Under the pieces are notes generated by a model. It ran no database searches. It was not told the DNA's origin and saw only the letters and a program-made list of their open reading frames with translations. From positions 558,490 to 622,489 of the forward strand of contig NZ_LMQN01000001.1 in assembly GCF_001425355.1 (NCBI RefSeq): DNA of 64,000 bases. The letters run 5' to 3'. The position numbers and the translations under genes were made by a program. The DNA is from Chryseobacterium sp. Leaf405 (lineage in GTDB: Bacteria; Bacteroidota; Bacteroidia; Flavobacteriales; Weeksellaceae). Position 1 is the first letter of the stretch. The number at the start of each line of letters is the position of its first letter. Below are positions 25,753 through 34,355 of the stretch, piece by piece.

Positions 25753-25834
25753 AATTTAAAGCCCTGATTATTTCTTGAGTATCTCTTTTTAAGAGGAAGA
25801 CAAAGGTCTCATTTTTTTATTTTTAAAAAAAATA

Positions 25835-25866
25835 TTGCGGGTATTGATTATTTAAAAATATATTTG
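25835..25866 (+). promoter_or_regulatory. Promoter of the thioesterase gene
   Basis: -33-like ATTG (25834-25837), 21-base spacer, -7 TATATTTG (25859-25866). It excludes the ATG at 25868 and supports the start at 25889. Confidence 0.6.
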
Positions 25867-25888
25867 TATGAATATTTTACCATCAAAA

Positions 25889-26299
25889 ATGATACACACA
25901 AAACACTCATTACGAGTACGTTACGGAGAAACCGATCCCATGAAATACGTCTACTACGGAAACTATGCGCAATACTTTGAGATTGCGAGAGTTGAGCTTT
26001 TTCGGAGTATAGGAATGTCATATAATGAGATTGAAAATCAAGGAATTTGGCTTCCGGTTTCCGATTACAAAATTAAGTATTTAAGACCAGCTTTGTACGA
26101 TCAAAAATTAGAAATTCATACGTATGTAAAAAAAATCCCGGGAGTAAAAATTGAATTTGAATATGAAATTTATAATGAAGATGGCATTAAAATTACAGAA
26201 GCATATACTACTTTATTTTTTTTAGATGCAAAAACCAACAAAATTATCAAGTGTCCGGATTATCTCGTGAAACTGATAGAAGAAAACTGGGTTGAATAA
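25889..26299 (+). CDS. Acyl-CoA thioesterase, hotdog fold (YbgC/FadM type)
   Basis: 136 residues from the ATG at 25889 (MIHTKHSLRVRYGETDPMK). The ATG seven codons earlier sits one base after the -7 box and is unlikely to be transcribed. YGETDPMKYVYYGNYAQYFE is the 4-hydroxybenzoyl-CoA thioesterase signature, with the catalytic Asp after Thr. It would hydrolyse an acyl-CoA in the cytosol; chain preference is unknown. pheA follows 68 bases downstream on the same strand. Confidence 0.93.
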   Translation: MIHTKHSLRVRYGETDPMKYVYYGNYAQYFEIARVELFRSIGMSYNEIENQGIWLPVSDYKIKYLRPALYDQKLEIHTYVKKIPGVKIEFEYEIYNEDGIKITEAYTTLFFLDAKTNKIIKCPDYLVKLIEENWVE

Positions 26300-26367
26300 T
26301 TTAGGATTGAGATATGAGTCTAATAACTTTTCATTACATTTAAAATTCAAAATAAATATAGATTACA

Positions 26368-27216
26368 ATGAAGATTGCATTTTTGGGTCCGCAGGCGAGC
26401 TTCACTCAGCTTGCAGCCACTCAACTTTTTCCGGATGAAGAACTTTTACCTCAAACCAATATTTTAGACTGCTTTCTTGCCGTTGAGAACGGATTAGTGG
26501 AAAAAGCCGTTGTTCCTTTGGAAAATTCTATTGAAGGAACAGTTTCTATGACGCTGGATTATTTGTATAAAACGCCTCAGATTAAAATTGAAGCGGAAGC
26601 TGTTATGCCGATTGCTCATCATTTAATGGTTCATCCGAATTGTAATGTTGAAAATATTGAAAAAATTTATTCTCATCCACAAGCGTTAGCACAGAGTTTT
26701 CATTTTTTGGATACACAATTTAAGAATGTTCAAAAACAGGACTATTCATCAACTGCTGCTGCTGCAAAACACGTTTCGGAAAATCCGGAAAGGAATCTCG
26801 CTGCTGTTGCCAATCAGTTTGCTGCAAATTTGTACGGATTGAAAATTATTCACCATAATATTCAGGATTTTGAACAAAATCATACGCGGTTTATTATTAT
26901 TTCTAAAGAAAATCATTCATACGATAATAAAAAACTTACCGTTTCGGGAGAGAAATCCGGTCTTTTAATTACCCTGCCTGAAGATCATCCGGGAAGTTTA
27001 CATCAAATACTGTCCGTTTTTGCATGGCGGAAAATGAATCTCAGCAAAATAGAATCACGAACTTTAAAAACCGGATTGGGAAATTATTTTTTCTTCATTA
27101 CCGTAGTCGGAAAATGGAATCCCATTTTACATGAAAATGCCATTGAAGAATTAAAAACGCTTGACGTAAAAGTAGATTTTCTCGGGAATTATCAAGAATT
27201 TATTTTAAAAAGCTAA
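26368..27216 (+). CDS. pheA: Prephenate dehydratase
   Basis: Converts prephenate to phenylpyruvate in phenylalanine synthesis. It has 282 residues: an N-terminal catalytic domain (FLGPQASFTQLAA, VPLENSIEGTVSMTLDYL, and NHTRFIIIS with the catalytic Thr-Arg-Phe), then a regulatory ACT domain (LLITLPEDHPGSLHQILSVF, KIESRTLKTGLGNYFFF), so feedback inhibition by Phe is expected. There is no chorismate-mutase fusion. It ends at a terminator. Confidence 0.97.
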   Translation: MKIAFLGPQASFTQLAATQLFPDEELLPQTNILDCFLAVENGLVEKAVVPLENSIEGTVSMTLDYLYKTPQIKIEAEAVMPIAHHLMVHPNCNVENIEKIYSHPQALAQSFHFLDTQFKNVQKQDYSSTAAAAKHVSENPERNLAAVANQFAANLYGLKIIHHNIQDFEQNHTRFIIISKENHSYDNKKLTVSGEKSGLLITLPEDHPGSLHQILSVFAWRKMNLSKIESRTLKTGLGNYFFFITVVGKWNPILHENAIEELKTLDVKVDFLGNYQEFILKS

Positions 27217-27235
27217 AAAATATTATTTTATCTCA

Positions 27236-27265
27236 AAAGCTCCTCATTCAGGAGCTTTCTTTATT
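27236..27265 (+). terminator. pheA terminator
   Basis: AAAGCTCCT/AGGAGCTTT stem (27236-27244 with 27250-27258) followed by T-rich sequence. Confidence 0.8.
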
Positions 27266-27539
27266 TTCAACCATTTCATTTTCAACAACTAAAACGATTA
27301 ACCTAAATTCATTATTTGGTGATATAGATTTTTTTTATTAAAATTGCAGTGTTGGCTTTTCCTACATTATTATTAAAAAAACATTTCATTATAATCATAA
27401 TTATAACAAATTTTAATACGAAATTAACTATAAAAATAAAAAATTATTATCCAAAATTATCATTTCGCATAATATTTGATGTATATTTACTATAAACTAA
27501 CTGAGACTAAACCATATTAACTAATTTAAATTTCTTAAC
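27266..27539. other. AT-rich non-coding stretch upstream of the C1q-like gene
   Basis: After the pheA terminator, about 270 bases hold no gene, no exact TAnnTTTG and no clear hairpin. A near match, TATATTTA, at about 27481-27488 could be the downstream gene's -7 box. Confidence 0.5.
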
Positions 27540-28274
27540 ATGAAAACTAAAATTTATTGTGCACTTTTTGCCCTAGTAGGCATTTGTACGTTCTCGCAAT
27601 CCGGATGGATTGGAATAAACACTCCAAATCCTCAAGCCAACCTCGATGTAAATGGAACAATGAAATTAAGAAACACTCCTGCTGCTACATCTCTACCGGG
27701 ATATCAGATTTTGAGTGTGAATCTTAATAGTAACGGCGATAGCCAGGTATCACAGATGAACCCTCAGATGCTTGCTGATTTTGCAGTAAATTCAGGAGCC
27801 AACACATCTATTTATGCTGCAAAAAAATCTACAGGTATAACGCTGGTATCCCTCTCACTTTTCCCTACAGGATTCAGAACTGTTAACTTTTTAGAAGCGG
27901 AAAGAAATGTGGGTGTACCTGCTCTATTTTCTGAGACGGATCATAGTTATACCATTCCTTCAAACGGAACGTATGCAGTAGGTTTTTCCTTTAAATATGG
28001 TACAGGGGTACAAGCTGGTGTTTTAGTAAACAGCCCGGGAGTAGGAATTTTGAGAACAAGAAATAACGTAGCAACACTAATAGACAGCCGTATATTCAGC
28101 GGACTGGATTTAGGATTGGTAGCGTTAACAATTGCTGAGTCTAACATCACTTCCCTTTATACTTTCCAAGCCGGTGATAAAATTAATTTCGGTCTTACGG
28201 GATCTACTGCGCTTACTGCAGGAATTCTTTCAACCAGTGTAGGATCTTTTTATATTTATAAAGTTTCTAATTAA
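27540..28274 (+). CDS. Secreted protein with C1q/TNF-like C-terminal domain (tentative)
   Basis: 244 residues with a signal peptide (MKTKIYCALFALVGICTFSQ). IGINTPNPQANLDVNGTMKL is the short N-terminal motif common to flavobacterial surface and tail-fibre-like proteins. The C-terminal half (SYTIPSNGTYAVGFSFKYG ... TSVGSFYIYKVSN) has the strand pattern of a C1q/TNF-like jelly roll, usually a trimeric surface adhesin. No Cys is present in the mature part. The ligand is unknown. Confidence 0.65.
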   Translation: MKTKIYCALFALVGICTFSQSGWIGINTPNPQANLDVNGTMKLRNTPAATSLPGYQILSVNLNSNGDSQVSQMNPQMLADFAVNSGANTSIYAAKKSTGITLVSLSLFPTGFRTVNFLEAERNVGVPALFSETDHSYTIPSNGTYAVGFSFKYGTGVQAGVLVNSPGVGILRTRNNVATLIDSRIFSGLDLGLVALTIAESNITSLYTFQAGDKINFGLTGSTALTAGILSTSVGSFYIYKVSN

Positions 28275-28361
28275 TTCTTATACAAATTCATTCAATTTAT
28301 TTACTAATCCATCGTAGTTTTTACGGTGGATTAATAATTTAAAGCATTATCTACAATTGAC

Positions 28362-28369
28362 TATATTTG
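28362..28369 (+). promoter_or_regulatory. -7 promoter motif for the DUF2339 gene
   Basis: TATATTTG. It overlaps the TTG that would open the longest frame, so the ATG at 28391 is preferred. Confidence 0.55.
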
Positions 28370-28390
28370 ATAAAAGTAAAAAATCCGAGG

Positions 28391-30613
28391 ATGGAATATT
28401 CTTTCTTATTAATATGTTTGCTCATCATATTTATTATTTATACAACTTTAAATAATAAAATTAAAAAGCTGGAAAATGATATTTCTGAGCTTCAAAAAAA
28501 ATTCAATAAAAATGAAGAACAAATTAAAATAGATGAAACTCTAAAAACCAAAAGTACTGTATCTGATATTTCGCAACCAGTATTTACTCTATCAAATTCT
28601 AATGAAATTCAAGAAAATACTCCTCCTGAACGAAAACAGCAAAAAGATATAATTACTCCCATATTTGAATTTTTAAAACAAAATGCGTTAACCATCATTG
28701 GGATTTTCACTTTAGTTCTGGGAATCGGTTATTTTGTAAAATATGCCATCGACAGAAATTGGATCGGTGAAAATGCAAGAGTGGGAATCGGCTTTCTTAT
28801 TGGAGCTATCATCATTACAACGGGACATTTTCTGAGAAAAAATTACACCGCATTCTCTTCAATCATAACCGGAGGCGGAATTGCCGTTTTATATTTTACC
28901 GTTACCATTGCTTTTCGGGAATATCAGCTGTTTTCACAAACAATTGCTTTTTCGATAACCTGTTTAATTACTTTGATTTCCATTGCACTCTCCTATTATT
29001 ACAAAAGTGAAATCTTAATTATTTTTTCTTTATTTGGTGGATTTTTAGCACCGTTAATGATCAGCACCGGAGAAAGTAATTATTTTTTCCTTTTCACTTA
29101 TATTACTGTTTTAAATATTGGGATGCTTGCCATCATCTTTCTGAAAAACTGGAAAAGTGTTGGTTGGATTGCTTTTATTTTCACTACGGTTTATCTTTCT
29201 TATTGGACTGCGGACAAACCTCAAATTACAGGAATTTTTTTTTATCTGATAAATTACGTCATCTTTTATGTGATCGCTTTATTAAATTATAGTAAGAAAA
29301 ATATTCTTCAAACCTTTGATATTTTAATGATTGTTTTAATAAATCTGACAAGTATTATTGGAATTGTTTATATTTTTAATGTGCTGCAATATCAACCGGT
29401 AATTATTTTTCCGATTCTCTTTGGTTTTATCAACCTTTTTCTTCTGTATCTGGAATACAAAAAAAAGAATTTGGGCATCAATTATTCTGTGTTTACAGGA
29501 ATTACGGTGAGTCTTTTTACCATTGCTTTTGCTGTACAGTTTAAAACTCACTTAATTACAAGTGTTTGGGCAATCGAGGCAACTTTGCTTCTGTTTATCT
29601 GGAAGAAAACTAATCTCAATGTCTTTAAAATCTGTTTTTACGTTTTATTTCCATTAGTAATTATTGCGCAGATTATGACTTGGTCGGAATATCTTGATAC
29701 CAAAAATATGACAATCATTTTCAATCCTGTATTTCTGACGAGTTCCGTAGCGGTTACTACAACATTTGTCAATTTAATATTGTTGAGAAAGCTGAATAAT
29801 ACAGAAAACCAACCTATAAATTTCTTCGAAAATGTATTTACCATAGCAAGTTTCGGAATTATTTACACCGCACTTTTACTGGAAATTATATATCACATTT
29901 CAGACAGAGAATGGATTGTAATTTTCACTGTGGCATTACTTTTCAGTCTGTATTATATCTTCATGATTCTTTTGCTTAGAAAGAAATTGGAAATCAATAA
30001 AATTCTGGAAACCGGACTTTTTTATCTGTTTTTAATTTTAATCATCATTCATACTTCCATTGCAGGAACCGAAATTGTTGATTCATTTTTGCTGAAAGAG
30101 CTCGGCTTCAATATGTATTTTCTTTATTTATTGTATGTCTTGCCGCTTATATATTTGATGTTTAAATTTTTAACGAAATCTGAAACTTCTAATTTAAAAT
30201 TTTCATATTGGCTGACTTCTATTACACTGGTTTTTGCCGTCAGCTTTGAATTATATCATCTCTATATTTTATTGAATAGTAATGATATTTCAACAGTTTA
30301 TATCTTTAAGAAACACTTTAGAATCCTTTATTTACCGATCATCTGGGCTGTTCTTGCCAGTATTTTCATCTATAAAGGTCTAAAAAGCGAAACATCAGAA
30401 TACAGCAAAATCGGATTTGTATTAATTGCCATAATGATCTTAAAACTTTATACTTATGATGTCTGGGAAATGGATAACATTTCAAGGATAATTGCATTTA
30501 TAATCCTAGGAATCATTTTACTATTGAGTTCATTTTTATTTCAGAGACTGAAAAAAATCATTAAAAATTTAGTGGAAAACAAAGATGAAAAGATAGAAGC
30601 TGACAATAGATAA
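28391..30613 (+). CDS. DUF2339 polytopic membrane protein
   Basis: 740 residues from the ATG at 28391 (MEYSFLLICLLIIFIIYTTL). One N-terminal membrane segment is followed by a coiled coil (KLENDISELQKKFNKNEEQI) and then some 20 hydrophobic helices. The block IGIFTLVLGIGYFVKYAIDR-NWIGENARVGIG is the DUF2339 signature. Function is unknown in the family; the repetitive helices suggest a transporter or a lipid/wall-related scaffold. It appears monocistronic. Confidence 0.88.
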   Translation: MEYSFLLICLLIIFIIYTTLNNKIKKLENDISELQKKFNKNEEQIKIDETLKTKSTVSDISQPVFTLSNSNEIQENTPPERKQQKDIITPIFEFLKQNALTIIGIFTLVLGIGYFVKYAIDRNWIGENARVGIGFLIGAIIITTGHFLRKNYTAFSSIITGGGIAVLYFTVTIAFREYQLFSQTIAFSITCLITLISIALSYYYKSEILIIFSLFGGFLAPLMISTGESNYFFLFTYITVLNIGMLAIIFLKNWKSVGWIAFIFTTVYLSYWTADKPQITGIFFYLINYVIFYVIALLNYSKKNILQTFDILMIVLINLTSIIGIVYIFNVLQYQPVIIFPILFGFINLFLLYLEYKKKNLGINYSVFTGITVSLFTIAFAVQFKTHLITSVWAIEATLLLFIWKKTNLNVFKICFYVLFPLVIIAQIMTWSEYLDTKNMTIIFNPVFLTSSVAVTTTFVNLILLRKLNNTENQPINFFENVFTIASFGIIYTALLLEIIYHISDREWIVIFTVALLFSLYYIFMILLLRKKLEINKILETGLFYLFLILIIIHTSIAGTEIVDSFLLKELGFNMYFLYLLYVLPLIYLMFKFLTKSETSNLKFSYWLTSITLVFAVSFELYHLYILLNSNDISTVYIFKKHFRILYLPIIWAVLASIFIYKGLKSETSEYSKIGFVLIAIMILKLYTYDVWEMDNISRIIAFIILGIILLLSSFLFQRLKKIIKNLVENKDEKIEADNR

Positions 30614-30730
30614 TAACAACAAAACTCCTTATTTATCATTATTATTTAAATTAATGTAAATTTTAATTCACATTTAATAAAAAATAACTATATTTAACAA
30701 GTTTTTAATAGTCATTTATTCCCAAACATT

Positions 30731-31168
30731 ATGAAAAAAATACTCTACTCTTTTTTACTATTGTCTTCGGCAACTTTATTTGCGCAGAAGAATACGGCAA
30801 CCAAATTTGCAGTTGCCAATGATATTGTCGGAACGGTAGATATGTTTACTAATTATAAAAAAGTTATTCAAAGCTCTCAAGTTTATAAAACTCAGGCTGC
30901 ACTTCCGCAAAATCTTAAAAAGTTTAATTCATTAGCAGAAAAAAACGGACTCACAGAATTTAAGTTCAATACCAAGCAGTATAATATTGATTCTGTACCA
31001 TTATCTGACATGAATTTACAATACGAACTTCCAAAAGATAATCCTGTATTTATTGACGGTTATGAAATTGCGGATTCCAACACGCTCGTATTTGGAGATA
31101 TTTTAGCCAAAATGGAAGTAAAAAACAATGACGGTAAAAAAGCGTTGTTCATTTCAACAAAAAAGTAA
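30731..31168 (+). CDS. Hypothetical secreted protein
   Basis: 145 residues with a signal peptide (MKKILYSFLLLSSATLFAQ). The mature part of about 126 residues has no Cys and no recognised motif; DGYEIADSNTLVFGDILAKM near the end suggests a beta-rich finish. It lies alone before a strong bidirectional terminator shared with rarA. Confidence 0.72.
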   Translation: MKKILYSFLLLSSATLFAQKNTATKFAVANDIVGTVDMFTNYKKVIQSSQVYKTQAALPQNLKKFNSLAEKNGLTEFKFNTKQYNIDSVPLSDMNLQYELPKDNPVFIDGYEIADSNTLVFGDILAKMEVKNNDGKKALFISTKK

Positions 31169-31192
31169 TTTCTTAAACCATATTTAAATTAG

Positions 31193-31221
31193 AAAGGATA
31201 CTCAATTGAGTATCCTTTTTT
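31193..31221. terminator. Bidirectional terminator
   Basis: Perfect palindrome around GGATACTCAATTGAGTATCC with A and T flanks, between convergent genes. Confidence 0.9.
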
Positions 31222-32497
31222 AATATTTATTATTCCATTTTTTCTTTAATTCATCATAAATTTTCTTCTCTGTGGCATTATTTCCCGGTTCGTATAACTT
31301 CATATCTCTTATTTCGTGCGGAAGAAAATCCTGATCTACAAAATTTCCTTCATACGAATGCGCATATTTATACTCTTTTCCGTAATCCAGATCTTTCATT
31401 AATTTTGTCGGAGCATTTCTTAAATGTAACGGAACAGGAAGATTTCCCGTTTTTTTCACCAAAGCCAACGCCTCATTAATTGCCATATAGGTGGAATTAC
31501 TTTTCGGGGAAACAGCCAGATAAACAGCCGTTTCACTTAAAATAATTCTGGCTTCAGGATTTCCGATTACATTTACTGCCTGAAAACAGGTATTCGCCAT
31601 CATCAGCGCATTCGGATTTGCCAATCCAATATCTTCAGCTGCCAAAATCAGCATTCTTCTTGCAATAAACTTAATATCTTCACCGCCGGCAATCATTCTC
31701 GCCAGCCAATACACCGCACCGTTCGGGTCGCTGCCACGCATTGATTTGATAAAGGCAGAAATAATATCATAATGCTGCTCTCCGTTTTTATCGTACAACG
31801 CCATTGTTTCCTGCAACACCTCAAGAACATCCTGATTGATGATTTCTTTTGTAGACGAATTTTTATATTGATTAAAAACCAATTCCACAGAATTAATCAG
31901 TTTTCTGGCATCACCACCGGAATATTGAATAAACGCTTCTTTTTCCAGAACTTTGAAATCTGTTTCTTCATCTTTGTTAAATCTTTCGGCAGCAATATCA
32001 ATTAATTCTTCAAGCTTCTCATAAGTCAACGCCTTCAAAATATAAACCTGACTTCTTGAAAGCAAAGCAGAAACTACCTCGAAACTTGGGTTTTCAGTTG
32101 TTGCCCCGATGAGAACAATCCAGCCTTTTTCTACGGCATGAAGCAGAGAATCCTGCTGAGATTTGTTAAAACGGTGAATTTCATCAATAAAAAGTATTGG
32201 TGATTTTCCTGAAAAAAGATTCTGTTTTTTGGCATCTTCAATTACATCACGCACATCTTTTACCCCCGACGAAACTGCAGAAAGTTTATAAAATTTTCTT
32301 CCTGATTTTTCAGAAACAATTTCCGCTAAGGTTGTTTTCCCCGTTCCGGGTGGTCCCCAGAAAATAAGAGAATTCAAAGAATTGTTCTCTAGCATTTTTC
32401 GGATTGTCCCTTTTTCTCCGGTAAGATGTTCCTGTCCGAGAACATCATCCAATGTTTTAGGTCTTAATTTTTCCGCTAATGGAATATTTTGATTCAA
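31220..32497 (-). CDS. rarA: Replication-associated recombination ATPase RarA (MgsA)
   Basis: AAA+ clamp-loader-like ATPase acting at stalled forks. The 425 residues include LAEKLRPKTLDDVLGQEHL at the N-terminus, Walker A WGPPGTGKTTL, Walker B LFIDEIHRF, sensor GATTENPSFEV, and the C-terminal MgsA tetramerisation domain with DPNGAVYWLARMI and EDIGLANP. This is the usual full length. Its -7 motif is at 32546-32553. Confidence 0.96.
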   Translation of the reverse strand: MNQNIPLAEKLRPKTLDDVLGQEHLTGEKGTIRKMLENNSLNSLIFWGPPGTGKTTLAEIVSEKSGRKFYKLSAVSSGVKDVRDVIEDAKKQNLFSGKSPILFIDEIHRFNKSQQDSLLHAVEKGWIVLIGATTENPSFEVVSALLSRSQVYILKALTYEKLEELIDIAAERFNKDEETDFKVLEKEAFIQYSGGDARKLINSVELVFNQYKNSSTKEIINQDVLEVLQETMALYDKNGEQHYDIISAFIKSMRGSDPNGAVYWLARMIAGGEDIKFIARRMLILAAEDIGLANPNALMMANTCFQAVNVIGNPEARIILSETAVYLAVSPKSNSTYMAINEALALVKKTGNLPVPLHLRNAPTKLMKDLDYGKEYKYAHSYEGNFVDQDFLPHEIRDMKLYEPGNNATEKKIYDELKKKWNNKY

Positions 32498-32545
32498 AAT
32501 TTACAATTTGATTTAATAATTTTATTAATATTTTTAATCAACATA

Positions 32546-32553
32546 CAAAGATA
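32546..32553 (-). promoter_or_regulatory. -7 promoter motif for rarA
   Basis: The minus strand reads TATCTTTG, 48 bases before the ATG. Confidence 0.5.
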
Positions 32554-32711
32554 AATCCGTTTTTGAAACAACTTTGTGCGTTGAAGCCTGCTTTCATATT
32601 TGATAAGCTGGAAGATCATTTATTTAAATTCAACAATTACGATCTTAAAATTTCAGATTTTCCGGTTCTGAAACTTCTAACAAATTTAAACTAATTTTCA
32701 TTTTTTTACCC

Positions 32712-32719
32712 TATTTTTG
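32712..32719 (+). promoter_or_regulatory. -7 promoter motif for yidD-lgt
   Basis: TATTTTTG, seven bases before the TTG start of yidD; a near-leaderless mRNA would result. Confidence 0.5.
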
Positions 32720-32726
32720 TAGCGTT

Positions 32727-32969
32727 TTGAAATTTACATTCAACAAAATAATCACTTTTCCTTTGGTACTATTGATACGATTTTACCAATGGTTTATCTC
32801 GCCATTACTTCCCAAAAACTGCCGTTATGAGCCCACCTGTTCCCATTATATGGTGAAAGCATTGCAGGTTCATGGTATTTTTAAAGGATTTTGGCTGGGA
32901 GCGAAAAGAATTTCAAAATGTCACCCTTGGGGAGGAAGCGGCTATGATCCCGTTCCGCCAAAAAAGTAA
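32727..32969 (+). CDS. yidD: Membrane protein insertion efficiency factor YidD
   Basis: 80-residue amphipathic inner-membrane-associated protein that helps YidC/Sec insertion in characterised species. The core [21 protein letters not shown], then SHYMVKAL and [13 protein letters not shown], is diagnostic, with the conserved Cys residues present. It begins with TTG at 32727; no ATG lies upstream in frame before the promoter. lgt follows 31 bases after the stop, so the two are probably co-transcribed. Confidence 0.95.
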   Translation: MKFTFNKIITFPLVLLIRFYQWFISPLLPKNCRYEPTCSHYMVKALQVHGIFKGFWLGAKRISKCHPWGGSGYDPVPPKK

Positions 32970-33000
32970 AATCAATAAAATAACTACTAAAAAAATAGCA

Positions 33001-34269
33001 ATGAGTAATATTTTTTTCAGAATTTACCTTGTTTTGTTTGCGTTCTTGACACAGTCACTTTTTGCGCAAGATTATAAGGACGGAATGTCAGACGGAACTT
33101 TAAAAGTAAACTCGACAGATGTTCCCGTAAAAATTTATACAACAACGGAGATCGGCGACCTGAACGCGTTTGCTCTTAAACCCAACAGCAATAATACGCT
33201 GGTCATTCTGAACGAATCAAATCTTGAACCCGTTTATCTCAGCTACACAACGTCAATTTTAGGAACTTTCAGAAATTCCAAATACCAGCTTTTCGATAAA
33301 AACTTTAAATTAATTAATGATCCTGTTACAAAGGAAAATATTGAACAATTTAAATACGCTGTAAAATCAAATAAATCCATTACAGATAGTGACACTGTAA
33401 GTCTGGAAACTCCTTTCAAAATCTGGGATCCTGTAAAAGGAATTGAGTTGGGACCAATTACACTGCATTTCTATAGCTTAATGTTCATTTTTGCATTTGG
33501 TTTTGGGTATCTTTTAATGACTAATATTTTCAAAATTGATAATGTTAATCAGAAATATCTTGAGCCACTTTTCACCTGGACATTAATCGGGACGATTCTT
33601 GGAGCAAGAATGGGACACGTTATTTTCTATCAGCCTGAGCTATTCAAAGAAGATTTCTGGAGTGTATTTTTACCGATCAGTACGAAAAACGGGTTGAAAT
33701 TCACAGGATTTTCAGGGTTGGCAAGCCATGGAGCTACTATTGCTTTAATCTTCACAACATTATATTATTCATTCAAAATCATCAAGAAAAATCCTTTTTG
33801 GGTATATGACAGATTAGGAATTGTAGTTTCTTTGGGTGGTGCTTTTGTAAGAATGGGGAACTTTTTCAATTCTGAAATCGTTGGAAAACCGGTTGATCCA
33901 AACTCCCCGTTTGCTTTACTTTTTCCACAACAAAGCAGTGAATATGGTATAACAGTTCCACGTTATCCGACTCAGTTATTTGAAGCTTTCGGTTATGTTT
34001 GCCTTTTCGTTTTATTATGGATATTATATCGAAAAACTAATAAAAAATATCAGCAAGGATGGTTATTCGGATTGTTCTTTATCATTCTTTGGGCGATCAG
34101 ATTCTTTGTAGAATTCTTAAAAATGCCGCAGGGAGACGAGTTTATTCAATTAGGTTCGCTAAATACCGGTCAGGTACTTTCTATTCCTTTCATGATTGCA
34201 GGTGTAGTTATCATGGTTCTTTCTAAAAAATTTACCATAACTCAGGCGGAGAACGAAAAACCTGAATAA
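33001..34269 (+). CDS. lgt: Prolipoprotein diacylglyceryl transferase Lgt with an N-terminal secreted extension
   Basis: Transfers diacylglycerol from phosphatidylglycerol to the lipobox Cys of prolipoproteins at the inner membrane. The start is set at the ATG at 33001; the longer frame from 32872 overlaps yidD. Of 422 residues, about 138-422 are a normal Lgt (WDPVKGIELGPITLHFYSLM, GARMGHVIFYQPELF, SGLASHGA, GGAFVRMGNFFNSEIVGKP, PRYPTQLFEA). Residues 1-137 are additional: a signal-like segment (MSNIFFRIYLVLFAFLTQSL) and about 115 residues with no recognised family. Lgt has its N-terminus outside, so the added domain would be periplasmic. Confidence 0.92.
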   Translation: MSNIFFRIYLVLFAFLTQSLFAQDYKDGMSDGTLKVNSTDVPVKIYTTTEIGDLNAFALKPNSNNTLVILNESNLEPVYLSYTTSILGTFRNSKYQLFDKNFKLINDPVTKENIEQFKYAVKSNKSITDSDTVSLETPFKIWDPVKGIELGPITLHFYSLMFIFAFGFGYLLMTNIFKIDNVNQKYLEPLFTWTLIGTILGARMGHVIFYQPELFKEDFWSVFLPISTKNGLKFTGFSGLASHGATIALIFTTLYYSFKIIKKNPFWVYDRLGIVVSLGGAFVRMGNFFNSEIVGKPVDPNSPFALLFPQQSSEYGITVPRYPTQLFEAFGYVCLFVLLWILYRKTNKKYQQGWLFGLFFIILWAIRFFVEFLKMPQGDEFIQLGSLNTGQVLSIPFMIAGVVIMVLSKKFTITQAENEKPE

Positions 34270-34294
34270 TCTAAAATATTAAGACGTTAATATA

Positions 34295-34327
34295 AAAAGG
34301 CAAATCTGATAATCAGATTTGCCTTTT
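34295..34327. terminator. Bidirectional terminator lgt / nnr
   Basis: Sixteen-pair perfect stem (34295-34310 with 34312-34327) flanked by A and T tracts. Confidence 0.9.
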
Positions 34328-34355
34328 ATCTTGTATCAATAAGCTTTTTCAGCTA

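Noticed and set aside
28305..28340. Terminator after the C1q-like gene
   Set aside because: The AATCCATCGT/ACGGTGGATT stem has mismatches and is followed by AATAATTT rather than a T-tract; too weak to list.
32521..32694. Open frame of about 57 codons between rarA and yidD, ending FDKLEDHLFKFNNYDL... at 32694
   Set aside because: No ATG, no promoter feeding it, and it overlaps the rarA promoter. It could be a gene remnant, but nothing supports expression.
32872..33000. Upstream extension of lgt overlapping yidD
   Set aside because: The extra 43 codons are an out-of-frame reading of yidD. The ATG at 33001 follows yidD with a normal gap and opens a signal-like segment.
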